Program-made: the position numbers and the translations under genes
Part shown: positions 11,919 to 22,680 of the stretch, one piece after another
How the letters are laid out: each line of letters opens with the position of its first letter
Position numbering within the stretch: the stretch's first letter is position 1
Notes under the pieces: generated by a model
Told to the model about the DNA's origin: nothing
The model's database searches: none
What the model saw: only the letters and a program-made list of their open reading frames with translations
DNA from: Prostheceraeus crozeri
Lineage: Eukaryota; Platyhelminthes; Polycladida; Euryleptidae
Assembly: GCA_907163375.1 (NCBI GenBank)
Contig: CAJQUW010002006.1
Coordinates: forward strand, 457,530 to 521,529
Direction: 5' to 3'
Length of the DNA: 64,000 nucleotides

Positions 11919-12921
11919 CACTGTAAATCGCTGGATACGAAAATTACATACAAACATATACCAAAATTACATACAATTTGAAACTAACATCTGATACGAG
12001 ATTCTGGTATGTCTACAGAGATCTGGTATGTTTTTCATACCACATCTCACTTACTGTGTGATTGGTATGTAGCAATACGAACTATTCCATCTGTGATTGG
12101 CTGTTTTACACTGAAATACGAGTTGTTGGTATGTTTTATATACGAGACCCGATGGAAATTCATCCTTATTCGTATGCCTCTGGTATCCATTTGGTATGTG
12201 CAGCTTTAAGTCACATATCAAAAAAATGTATGTATTACATACTACTGTCAAATAACTTTTTCGGTAATACAAGTGGTGAATAACTTTTGTTTGATAGAGT
12301 GATATTTGAGTACATTAGATTTATTGTGAATTTTGTGCTCCACGAATATGTCGTCGATGCTACTTGTCTGGCAACATTAACAGGATGTTTAGTTAACTCT
12401 ACTTTATGACCCAAGTTAATAAACATCAGTTCATTCAAACAATATCTTTCATAAACTCATGTTGACCTATATATCTCAAGCATAACTATTTTTGCGTTCA
12501 TGAATTATAATGTGTTTTTACTTCGTATTGATAATATGCTTAATTTCAAAATTACATGATGCATAATTGTTGATTGTTGAATACTTATTGACTATTCATG
12601 AATTACCTTAGACTTACGTGTATTGAAATCGAATTCAGTATTGTAAGTTTGACTCTTGAATGTCACTATCTCACTACTTACAGAACAGTAGTGACATTAG
12701 TGTGATCTTTATTGACAAAAGTCCTGAAATCAACATTCCTTGGACATGATTTATGCTTTCTTTTAACATTGTGTTAGTATAGCTTTAGTATGTAAAGCAT
12801 ACCACATTTGAAATAACATACGAAAAGCATACAAATATATACCAAGAGAATACAGAAATATGCCAAAAAATATTTTGGTATGCATCCTTCGTATGTGATT
12901 GGTATTGAGCGATTTACAGTG
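11919..12921. mobile_element. MITE copy 1 (CACTGTAAATCGCT family)
   Basis: Terminal inverted repeats read CACTGTAAATCGCT and AGCGATTTACAGTG, with TA on both outer sides. The 1003-bp body encodes nothing. Its outer parts (about 11940-12245 and 12785-12910) are crowded with GGTATG, CATACC and related motifs in both orientations, while the middle has few. Two more copies lie at 33707-34716 and 45962-46827. TA duplication suggests mobilisation by a Tc1/mariner-type transposase, which is not present here. Confidence 0.9.
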
Positions 12922-14993
12922 TACTTTCGTGATTGCAAACCATCAAGCCGTTTCTATTTTTCAATCTGACTGCATATCCCAAACATCAACCACATAACAT
13001 AAGCATGAGTTTTCACATGCTCACATCTACATGCATACCGTTCTTAGTTTACTCATTTTCAAGAGACGTGATGCTCAAAGCTGCACCGTCAAAACTTCAT
13101 ATAATGAGATATTCATATGGACGAGATTTTCAACTTCAGAGTGAACTCGTTCAAGCTTCACATACTTTGTTGAAACACAAATCATGGTTTCACATCCTAC
13201 ATGTGTTTGGTCATTGAAAATGCAGTGAGTGATGCACGTTCCTCAAGCTGAATCTTTGATAGTTCAACGACGAAGCAAAATACTTTGACACATGCAATTG
13301 TGTACCTTGATCAGCTAACTCATGATGCTTTTAATGTGATGCATTTCTTCCTGTTGTCACTCTATAATGCTGAGCTGATTGTATAAGGAGATTAGTTGTT
13401 GCTGTGTATCAACACTTTAAAAGTGATTGCAGTACAGGTTTAAGACTATAATGATCTCATCTACATGAAAGTGCTTTTACACTGACTGTTGATAGCACAA
13501 TACTGTTGGTTTGTTTATTATATAACACATTTTTAGCGCTAATGTCATAAACCATCTCTATGTAATCCGCAAAAAGTATAGCATCCTATTGATATAGATA
13601 TGAATTCTTTGTTGATGATTCTACCATGGTAAAGTGTGTTCTCATCAAAAGAGCTTGTTCAGTGAAGAAGAGAGAAGTATGTTTTGTGTGTGCGTTTGGC
13701 GCATGAATGTCTACCTTTGATTCATTTAGATAGAGGCAGTTCATCTCCCATACATGTGCGACAGACAGGGAGTGGCTAACTTCTGGGAGAGCATGACCGA
13801 GCGATAGAAAAGATGACGTTGAGAACTCATGCCCAACGTACTCCATGCTGACGTTCAACATTGAGTCACTCAGTGCAATGGAAATTCTATCAGGTAAACT
13901 GTGGCTCAATGTCGTCCTGGCTGTCAGAGTATGGCGTTGAGACGAAAACTTACAAAGAAGACGCAGAGAGATTTTACAAGGATTAAAACTGCCAACAGTT
14001 CGATGCTCCCCAGACTTCACCACTATCACGAAAGAACGCCCACCCAACCATAGGCATCGGAAGTATTACACCTAAAATGTCCTTACCATGCACCCTTTCA
14101 GTGAGTTTGAGAAATGGCCTGATAGCAGAGTCCCTGACACTTGCAAAAAGCAAATATGACCATGAAGGTCAACTCTCTTCTTTATAGTGGATGTTTTGTT
14201 GAGCTAAGAATCCTCGCTTGTCCAATCCGAAGACTTCATTGGTATGATAAATGCCTTGGTTGACTGCAGCAGGGTCGAAAACTCAGGAAAACATCCAAAA
14301 AGGACGAATTTAAATTCTTCGACATTTTAGCTCTATTTATAACCTTTTAGCCTTTTACATGTATTTTTTATATACCTTTTTTATTATATACCTTTTAGCG
14401 TTTCTAAGTAGTCTGTCACATCAAGCGGATCATGACCTCTCCAACAAACTTTGAACGAAGTCCATTTGACTGCTACAAAGCAAAGATACAAGCCTTTACA
14501 GTGTAGGCCTACTAAGATGGCTTGATCTCCAAGACATTTCCTGGCTTTCCACTCACTCTAACAACTGAGGTGATATCACCCATCGAAAAATCAGCCTTGG
14601 TCTAACCCGGTTTTTAGGAGTCATCTGATGAGAGAGAGGCAAAAGACCCGTTTCTCTTCTCACCAAATGCACCTAATCACATAGTATCCCATCACATCTT
14701 ACAGTCAAAGATCAGTGGTTCGGTGGACAAAACGCATCCACTTCTGCACGACATGACACAAAACATTTCTACAAGACATGTAAGACATGTCTTACATTAG
14801 TACAAAACTTTCAAGACATGTTCTACATGCGTGGCTAGTTCAGAGCTTGCATTCTTAAGAATTGTTAAGAGAATGAAACTAGGCATAATATTAAAGAAGG
14901 CGCTGAGTACAAATCTCATGCGATCCACATGATGGCACCAAGTGCCCCAAGGTACATGCACTTTCAATTCCTATGGAACTGTCAAGAACTTAC
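12922..14993. other. Mostly non-coding region downstream of the astacin exons
   Basis: The start (12926-13030) is the second half of the dispersed repeat interrupted by the MITE. The rest holds one 153-codon minus-strand frame (13586-14047). The astacin gene should continue in this direction, but I could not find its next exon. Confidence 0.4.
13586..14047 (-). CDS. Unrecognised 153-codon reading frame
   Basis: The frame is longer than its AT-rich surroundings would usually allow. It reads as a soluble, Ser- and His-rich chain (for example HALPEVSHSLSVAHVWEMN) with strand-like alternation, faintly like a laminin-G or similar beta-sandwich. I cannot assign a family. It sits on the same strand as, and downstream of, the astacin exons, so it could be an exon of that gene or of a neighbour, or chance. 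No convincing splice acceptor decides its start. Confidence 0.25.
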   Translation of the reverse strand: MGGRSFVIVVKSGEHRTVGSFNPCKISLRLLCKFSSQRHTLTARTTLSHSLPDRISIALSDSMLNVSMEYVGHEFSTSSFLSLGHALPEVSHSLSVAHVWEMNCLYLNESKVDIHAPNAHTKHTSLFFTEQALLMRTHFTMVESSTKNSYLYQ

Positions 14994-16211
14994 GCTAGGG
15001 CCATAATGCATGATACTATCCAGATCGTACGGTTTTCCATATTTTCTCAATTCGTGTCTTCTTTTAAAAATACGTATTTTTCCTGGCTCTATGTTCTTCT
15101 TCAAAATCCTCACGTATTTATTGCGGTCTGGTCTTTCTTGCTCGTGATACAGACCTATTGCATGCCCGAATTCATGCGCAGCATTTCCCTGAAAATGATT
15201 GTTATGAGCTATGATCATATGCAACCGATAGTCAGACATGAACGTACCGCAGTGCAATGGCTGCCTATTTCCATCTCTTGGCTTCCTTTTCCAGCTTTTC
15301 CAACCCGGCTACTGCATATCCTGTGTAAAACATACATGTAGAGAGGCATTATTGCAATCCTACTGAATTTTCACAGTATAGAATTCTGCATCTTCGTAAC
15401 GGACAGAGGATGGCTATGCGATTCTCTGGGATAAAGAGAGGGAAATTATTTGATGAATCCCGAGGACTTTAGCACGGGCACGAGCTATGTCATAGAATCG
15501 CATAGCTATCCCCTATCCGTTATAAAGGATGCCAGATTATAAGGAACATAGGTATCCCCGATAGAATCCCTCTATACCAAGATTTGCCCTGGGAACACAT
15601 TTTATCAAATGTAGAAGAGATTCTGAAATAATGCGATTCTACAACTATGCAATAATCTTGTACACTTTATATATTCATGGACATCCTTGATAATTTCTAA
15701 GTTCATGGTCCAATTCATGTCATTTGAAAGTAGTCAATCTAACCTGGTCAGTTCTACCTCATAGATAGTCAATTAGTTAGTTTTCAACACAGCTAAAGGA
15801 TGTCGGGATCTCCGGCATCATAGTCCGGTTTGGGCAAGGATTTACAGATTTACAGTGCACCGTGTGAAAAGAATTCGACATTACAGAATCTCTGATAATT
15901 ACAGCACATCTTCCTTACGAATGCCCGAAGACATTGATTGTTATGTAGTCCCTTTCAGTTGTCCTCCGCAGTATCTTGAGACACGTGAATGTGTTCCACG
16001 CCCTCGCAGCTTTCCACACTTTATTCTTTTCTTCACATTCTGAAACATGACATGAAGAAATTAATCCATCAATTCATCTACAGCGCTTAAGACAATCTTA
16101 CCCAAATTCCGCTCAGAGCGATCGTAAGTATATGGCATTATTCCGTTCGACCAAAGCTTTCTTCGACTGGGAATAGCATTTCGTTTTGACCGATCTTCTC
16201 CACGCTCTCGT
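14994..16211 (-). CDS. Astacin-family zinc metalloprotease, four exons (partial host gene)
   Basis: Four minus-strand exons can be placed with consistent phases: 16102-16211, 15919-16039, 15248-15320 and 14994-15188. Acceptors follow TTTACAG, TTTCAG, TACACAG and TTTCAG, and donors are GTAAGA, GTAAGG, GTACGT and GTAAGT. Exon 1 has a furin-like site (RSKR) before the mature start NAIPSRRKLWSNGIMPY. Exon 2 has TFTCLKILRRTTERDYI. Exon 3 is the short Cys-containing segment (ICSSRVGKAGKGSQ). Exon 4 has the zinc motif HEFGHAIGLYHEQERPDR and the Met-turn SIMHYG. All catalytic residues are present. Astacins are secreted endopeptidases acting in matrix processing, hatching or digestion. The signal-peptide and propeptide exons upstream, and the rest of the catalytic domain and any C-terminal domains, were not found. 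Confidence 0.93.
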
Positions 16212-16238
16212 CTGTAAACCGTAAAATTAGTTTCATTG

Positions 16239-16484
16239 TGTAGTATTGTGCTCGCATGCCATGCATGCGACACGGATATCTGACCCTATTGTTTATTGAC
16301 TGTTTATCTTGATCACGTAATGCATTCTATTGACAAGTTTGTCTTGTCCTATTGACTCGTTTACAGTGTCTTTATCTCACACGATCTGTTATCACGATTT
16401 GTATTCAGTATCTAAAGCCATTGCGCTGTGTAAAGGAATACAGAAATTGGTTGATCGCGAATCTGCTTGTCTTGATCACGACCA
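16239..16484 (+). repeat. 5' LTR
   Basis: It begins TGTAGTATTGTGCTCGCATG and shares nearly all its sequence with 20410-20619. It is longer because of one internal stretch of about 36 bp. Confidence 0.9.
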
Positions 16485-16569
16485 ATTTGGCGACCACGCG
16501 GATTTCAGTCATCGGATCTGGTAAGCCCCTGCATCCATTTACGTGGGAACCATGTTGTCAGGATTAAAG

Positions 16570-17250
16570 CCACCAGAGCATCTAGATTTTCCCCAATTAG
16601 ATATTAACTTTCTCAAAAATTAGCTAGAAGCTTTTGAAGATTTTTACTACCTTAATACTACTAAACTTGATGACGCTCATAAATGTAAATCGTTATTATC
16701 TATTGCTGGTTTACAAGCTAGATCTTTAGTGAAAAGTTTTGAACCCCAGCCGGCAACTTATAATGAAATGAAAGACATGATGTTGCATCATGTTCAACCT
16801 TTCAAGTCAATTTCTATAGAGAGGCACAAATTTTTAACTTGTTTTCAATTAACCAACGAAACAATAAATGAATACGCTTCTAGACTTAATAATCTAGTTG
16901 CTACTTGCAGTTTTGATGATACTGCTATTGATACCATACCTAATCAGCTTATTCGCGATCAGTTGATAATAGGTACTAAAAATAAGAAAATAACAGAGGC
17001 TCTTCTGCAACAGGGAGATGTAGTTCTTGCCGAGGTTATTAAAAAAGCCAATGCTATAGAACAAACTGAGAAAAAAGTTTCTTTCTTGAAAGAAACGGAT
17101 CATACTACCTTGGTCACAACGTTGACAAATGTATCAAACTAATTGTTTGCCGACACTGTAAAAAATATGGTCACAACGTTGACGAATGTTTCAAACGAGC
17201 CACTTGCTCAGCTTGTGGTCGTATAGGCCACACAGCTAAAGTTTGTAAAT
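16570..17250 (+). pseudogene. gag region of the Gypsy element
   Basis: The region reads as a typical short Gypsy Gag. It has a retrotransposon-gag segment with a helical stretch around RHKFLTCFQLTNETINEY and IRDQLIIGTKNKKITEALL, followed by a CCHC-type knuckle (CSACGRIGHTAKVC) near 17200. Gag packages the element RNA. It belongs to the broken element described at 16239. Confidence 0.85.
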
Positions 17251-17319
17251 CTAAGAACTCCAAGGAAGTCTTATCTGTACACTGCGATAAAGATGAAAAT
17301 AGGCTTCGTTTTCTTGAAT

Positions 17320-20300
17320 GTGAAGTTCTAGGGAAAAAATCAAGTTTCTTATTGACACTGGAGCTACTGTCTCCATAATAAGTACAACAACAGCAAATAA
17401 GTTCGGTTGGACATGTCTTTTGGATGATAAACCCTTTAGAGCAGCTGTTGCTGATGGCCGATACCTTGAGTTGAGCAAATCCTTTCAAACTGCTTTGACA
17501 TTTCTCGATACGACCATTAGTGTCCATCTCTTTGTAGGCGAGATATCTATTGACGCAATCTTGGGCGTAGATCTTTTGGCTAAACTGAAATTTTCTATGA
17601 GTATTTGTGGACATAGTATCTTCTCACTGTTTCCTGATTTCCAAACTGAATTTTCAAATTTATTTGATAAAAACTTGGACGATAGTTGTCTGACTGGAGT
17701 AAAAGTACACCAAATTGTTGCCACACCAAACGGAAAGCCAATACGCTCAGCTGTTCGTCCAGTCAATAGATCAGACAGTCAATTTATTCGAGAGAAGCTA
17801 GATGAGCTGTTGGCAGCAGGGGTGATTGAAGTTTCCTACAGTCCATGGAGGTCATGTCCAGTTGTTGTAGCTAAGTCAGATGGTGGGAAACGACTGACCA
17901 TTGACTATAAACCATCTAACTCACAAACTACTTTTGATGCCTACCCCATTCCGAACATAGAACAACTTATTTTGAAATTGAACGATGCTAAGGTCTTCAG
18001 TAAGATAGACTTTTCCCAATTCTACCACCAGATACCTTTAATTGAATCATACCGCCCAAAAACCGCATTTCATGCTGATGGTCAGCTTTGGCAATACACT
18101 CGTCTTCCATTCGGCCTAAAAAATGCCGTTGCCGCATGCTCTAGAATAATGAACACCATTTTTGGTGACATTCCAAATTGTTTACTTTAATGGATGATCT
18201 TGGATGACCTTCTCATTTATGGTCCGACAGCTGAAGCTCACGATGAAACCCTGAGGGAAGTTCTGAACTTAGTTAGAAAACACGGACTTGGTCTAAACAG
18301 GAAAAAATGTTCCTTTCGTTTAACCAGCATTGAGTTTCTTGGATTCTATGTCGAAAATGGCACTGTCAAACCATGTAAGTCTCGAACCGAAACACTAGAA
18401 AATTTTCCACTTCCTGGTGACCTGAACTCTCTAGAGCGTTTCGTAGGTTTTGTCACCTACTTTTCTAAGTATGTCAAACAGTTTTCAGATGTCTGCAAGC
18501 CTTTACTTGATATGAAAAAATGTTTACAGAACAATCGTAAGAAAAATCCAGTTATTGACTTTTGGTCGCCAGCAGTACTTGAATCTTTCGAGACTATTAA
18601 AAAAGAATTATCTAACTCTGTACTTGTCATTCCCGGTCCTAACGATGAGCTCGTTTTGCGTACAGATTCTTCTCATAAAGCCATTGCAGCTATACTCCAA
18701 ACATCGACCGGAGAACCAGTTTCATTCTTCTCTAGAGTTCTCTCAGCTTCTGAGAAAAATTATGATGTAGTTCAGAAAGAAGCTCTTGCTGTCTATTGGG
18801 GCATAACTCGCTCACGAATGATCCTTCTAAACCGTAAGTTTACAGTAATAATCGATCACAAACCTATCCAATTTTTATTCAACTCCATTAAAGTTAGCCC
18901 TAAAATCCTTCGCTGGAGACTTGCTCTACAGGAGTATAATTTTGATGTGATATACTGCACAGGGAAACAGAATGTAGTAGCAGATTTTTTCTCACGCATT
19001 AACTCGATTGATTTTGTACCTCCAACTGTTGAGCTTTCCAGTGTAGAACGTTCTCAGGAATTTGATTCTGAATGTCAAAGTATTATTTCTGCCATTATCA
19101 ATAACCAATTACGACGAAAACCGGCTGACGTTCAGAGAAAATCTTTTAAGGTAAAACAAGGTGTTCTGTACAATGATAAGGAATAGATATATGTACCGAA
19201 GCATATGCACTTGAAAATTCTTACATTATGTCATGGTCTTCATCGTGGAGTCACGTCTACATTAGCTAGTCTTCGTGAAACTTGCTTCTGGCCTGGTTAT
19301 AGGAAGTCAGTAGAGAAATTCGTAAAGAATTGTCGAATTTGCTCCTTCACAAAGCCGGCGTTTTTATCGCCACCCGATGAGCCCCTCGTTACTAAAGCTC
19401 CAATGGAGATCCTGGCATTAGACTATATAGGGCCTTCGCCAGAATCTCAGGGATATAAATATATACTAACAGCAATTGACCTTTTTTCGAGATACGTTTT
19501 TGCTTTTCTAGTAAAAAACATGTCAGCAGATACTTTGATTTTGACATGTAAAGAGCTCTTCTGCATCACTGGTTTCCCGGATTCTATTCTTACAGACCGG
19601 GGAACACAGTTCCTTAGCGCAACTTTTCTAGGTTTCTTGGAAAAATACTGTATCCATAAAATTAGTACGAATGCTTATTCTCCTAAAAGCAATGGTTGCT
19701 CCGAACGTTTCAATGGTACCATACAAATTAATATAAAAGCCTATCTCAATCAAGTAGGGCTAAGTCGCTATCAATGGCCTAAAGCAATACCTTCGGCTTT
19801 GCTTAAATACCGCACCTCAGTGCACACCAGCATTAACTGTCGTCCTGTTGACCTTTTCTTTGGTTTCTCAGTTAAAGGTCTTGAAGTATCTATAAAAGGA
19901 AACGATCGATCACAGAAATTAAGGGAGCAAGCTATCGCTAACATGTCTTACAATTCCTTCTCTCAAAATAACAGATTTCGTAGCCTAAATGCAGGTCAGG
20001 AAGTTCTTGTAAGATTCCCGTCATCACCCAAGTTTTCCATAAAATGCCGACTAGGTAAGGTAGAGCGTATGATTAATCAAACTACTGCTCGCGTTATTTT
20101 TCCTGATAATACTTTTGTTAATACAGCCTTGCATAGGATCAGTTTGGTTCCTACGGATGCTGGGGTATTATCACATGATCTTGATGCATATGATACATCA
20201 TCTTCAGCGTTTCAGTCTTCGACTAATCCCTCGCAAAATACCAAGGAGAAAGAACAAGCTTCGGGCAATTCCGCAATTGATTCTGTTGATTCGATGCAGC

Positions 20301-20374
20301 TTCCAAGACGCTCTCAACGACCACATCGGCCCCCGTTCCGTTTCGGCATTGATGATCAACCGACCTTGAGGTAG
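17320..20374 (+). pseudogene. pol region of the Gypsy element: PR, RT, RNase H, IN
   Basis: Domains follow the Ty3/Gypsy order. An aspartic protease with an LIDTGATVSIIS-type site lies near 17345. RT occupies about 17700-18350, with FSKIDFSQFYHQIP, LPFGLKNA and a DDLL active-site segment. RNase H is around 18600-19000 (LRTDSSHKAIAAIL, then IDHKPIQFLF). Integrase runs from about 19210 to 20050, with an HHCC-type zinc region, LALDYIGP, LTDRGTQF and GCSERFNGT. No chromodomain follows. The C-terminus ends with a basic tail near the right LTR. The region carries a few breaks and is treated as a fossil. Confidence 0.92.
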
Positions 20375-20409
20375 ATCTCCAATTTGAATTCAAAGTCGGA
20401 TGGGGCGAG

Positions 20410-20619
20410 TGTGGTATTGTGCTCGCATGCCATGCATGCGACACGGATATCCGACCCTATTGTTTGTTGACAGTTTATCTTGTCCTATTGACTCGTTTAC
20501 AGTGTCTTTATCTCACACGATCTGTTATCACGATTTGTATTCAGTATATAAAGCCATTGCGCTGTGTAAAGGAATACAGAAACTGGTTGATCGCGAATCT
20601 GCTTGTTTTGATCACGACA
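20410..20619 (+). repeat. 3' LTR
   Basis: It begins TGTGGTATTGTGCTCGCATG and ends GATCACGACA. A TATAAA-type box (GTATATAAAGCC) is visible near 20545. CATTG follows directly. Confidence 0.92.
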
Positions 20620-20624
20620 CATTG

Positions 20625-22680
20625 TTTTATTACAGTCTGAACTGTAACTATCCGTGAAAACAGACGCTTGTTTATCTGATATGAACGGATTTTAACTGTT
20701 ACGTCATCACTCACTAAATTGTGACGTCATCATTTTAATACATATCTACGGATATTTTCTGTGAAGGTTTTCTGATAAGTTTAATGGTTATTTTAGCCTT
20801 TTTTAACGGTATACAGTTTACCATGCAGTATCACTGAAAGAACCACGAATTGTCTATGAGAGTTAGTGGCATCATGTGGACAGGGGAGCCTCTTCACGCA
20901 TCTGAATTGATGCAGAGGTTGTTCATGTGACGACTTATCTCAGGGCCATTCCGGGATGAAGGAATTAGAGGTAATACGTTAATTTAAAATATGAAGGTTA
21001 GCAGGACGCCGTCAGTGCAATGAGGCGAAACCTACGAATTAGAATGACTGTGGACCTCTTTTTTGGCGCCGACATGCTTATATATGGTTCCATTTCCTCA
21101 TCTAATGCAAATTCTCTGTCCACGAGAACATCCACTTGCGTCACTGCTCTCGACACTTGGCTCAAATCTAATGGCCTCCGACTTAACAAATGATGTGATG
21201 CGGCATTCGACAGGGAATCGCTGACAATCATCATATACCTATTCAAGTTGGTGAGCAACAAATTCGTCATATTTCATGTCTGAAGTATCTGGGTCGAAGT
21301 GTTTAAATATGTCAAGTGTGGAAGAAACTCCCCATTACTCTAATGCATTTTTAATGGCGATAAGCCCGCCATCTTTTTTCGCCAAAATGATTTTCAGATA
21401 TTTATATTCATCAATTTCATGAAGTCGCTGTGGTTAAATATTTGGTGACAACTTCATTTTTCTAGTGATTCGTACATGAAGTTTACAATGCTATTCATAT
21501 TTCACATCAACATTGATGTTCAATGCTTCATTTCTAGATGGTATGGCTTTATAGATGAAACAGTGGAGAAATTGTATCATTTGGTTCTAAGATATTGTTT
21601 ATCTACATATTGAAGATATACCTAATGCAAATGTTTCCTGGAATGAGAAGAAAGGAATCATTGCTCGTTATTAAAGCAATATTTTTTAGCTTAAGGTGAG
21701 TTTTAACACTTCATCTGTTAGCGAAGATCAACTCCGCTTGGTTGAAGCACGTGACTCTTGCGCATGTCATAAAAAAGCCTTTTATGCTTTTATTTTACCG
21801 ATATCTGTATTCACACATTGAGTGCATCAGCTACACGAAATTCCACCATCTTCATGATAATTGAGCGAGACATTCCCACGCAAATCAGTGCGTTCTCATT
21901 GTGGTGACGTCATGCCTAGTCGCTGTCTGATTGCTATGTTAACTAAGGAAGCAGACAGACGGTTGTTCACAAGGCTCACGGTGTTCTAAATTTTGCTGTT
22001 CAGAGAATCATTCTGACCTGCGCGTGAAATGGCGTCTGGTAAGTTGCTGTTGATGATTGTTGATTGATTCAACTTAAATGGTCAAATTTTTGCAACACGA
22101 GTGAATAGTCACTACATCTGATACACCTGATATCACCTATCCACGGTTATGCACTTCACTTAGTAAAAGTAAATATAATTTTTAAGTGACAACTCAGTGA
22201 TGGTTAACTACATAGTCCATACAACCTCGTTTATAACGAGGCTCACGGTTGACTTGCATCCCATTCTTTAAATGGTCGATCTAGTATAAAGAAAAGTTTG
22301 ACACAATCATCTAGACAGTAGGTCGGTCAAATTGTTGTCATACAAAGAAACTGTATGTAGCGACTGTAAGTGTATATAGTGCAATAATTGACACCATGTC
22401 AATTATAATTGAGCAATAAGATCAATTTCGCAGAAACGATCCGATTCAACCCAGTTTACCACATCATGAATGTTATAGGAAAAGATTCTTCCAGGTTACT
22501 ATGTTTAATGATGAACGTCCTTTAAGAACAGTTTGAGTTGGCCTATTAAAGAAAAGGCTATGGCAGATGAAGAGAGATCCTTTTTGTGAGTTAGTGTTTT
22601 CAATTAAAGAAAATAAACGATTACTTAATTCAATTTAATAAAAATGAGATTAATTTTTAATTACCAACTCAGGGCTTGGT
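20625..22680. other. Presumed host intronic or intergenic DNA
   Basis: There is no clear protein-coding gene. A 90-codon minus-strand frame at 20998-21270 has no recognisable motif. The region near 21900-22040 looks like a promoter with a first coding exon and is listed separately. The missing upstream astacin exons could be here but I could not identify them. Confidence 0.4.
21905..22040 (+). promoter_or_regulatory. Possible host promoter and first coding exon
   Basis: A perfect palindromic CRE, TGACGTCA, lies at 21905-21912. About 115 bp downstream an ATG in good context (GAAATGGCG, at 22029) opens a ten-base coding stretch. That stretch ends exactly at a consensus donor (TCTG|GTAAGT, GT at 22039-22040). 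This is the pattern of a host gene with a very short first coding exon. No downstream exon could be identified before the LINE at 22.7 kb, so the call is tentative. Confidence 0.35.

Larger units (their letters stand above)
16239..20619 (+). mobile_element. Ty3/Gypsy LTR retrotransposon, broken
   Basis: Two LTRs (16239-16484 and 20410-20619) bound a gag-pol region in the order gag, protease, RT, RNase H, integrase. The 5-bp duplication CATTG flanks the element at 16234-16238 and 20620-20624. A primer-binding-site-like stretch (TGGCGACCACGCGG) follows the left LTR, and a G-rich tract precedes the right one. The LTRs differ by a few percent plus one indel of about 36 bp, so insertion was moderately recent. 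The coding region has a few breaks. It lies antisense to and just upstream of the first visible astacin exon, probably in an intron. Confidence 0.95.

Noticed and set aside
11919-12921. MITE ends (CACTGTA) as RAG/Transib-type signals
   Set aside because: The tip resembles a heptamer, but the copies are flanked by TA and not by 5-bp duplications, and no nonamer-like partner with 12/23 spacing is seen.
20998-21270. Upstream astacin exon or separate small gene
   Set aside because: There is no propeptide or signal-peptide character, no convincing splice sites, and no recognisable family.
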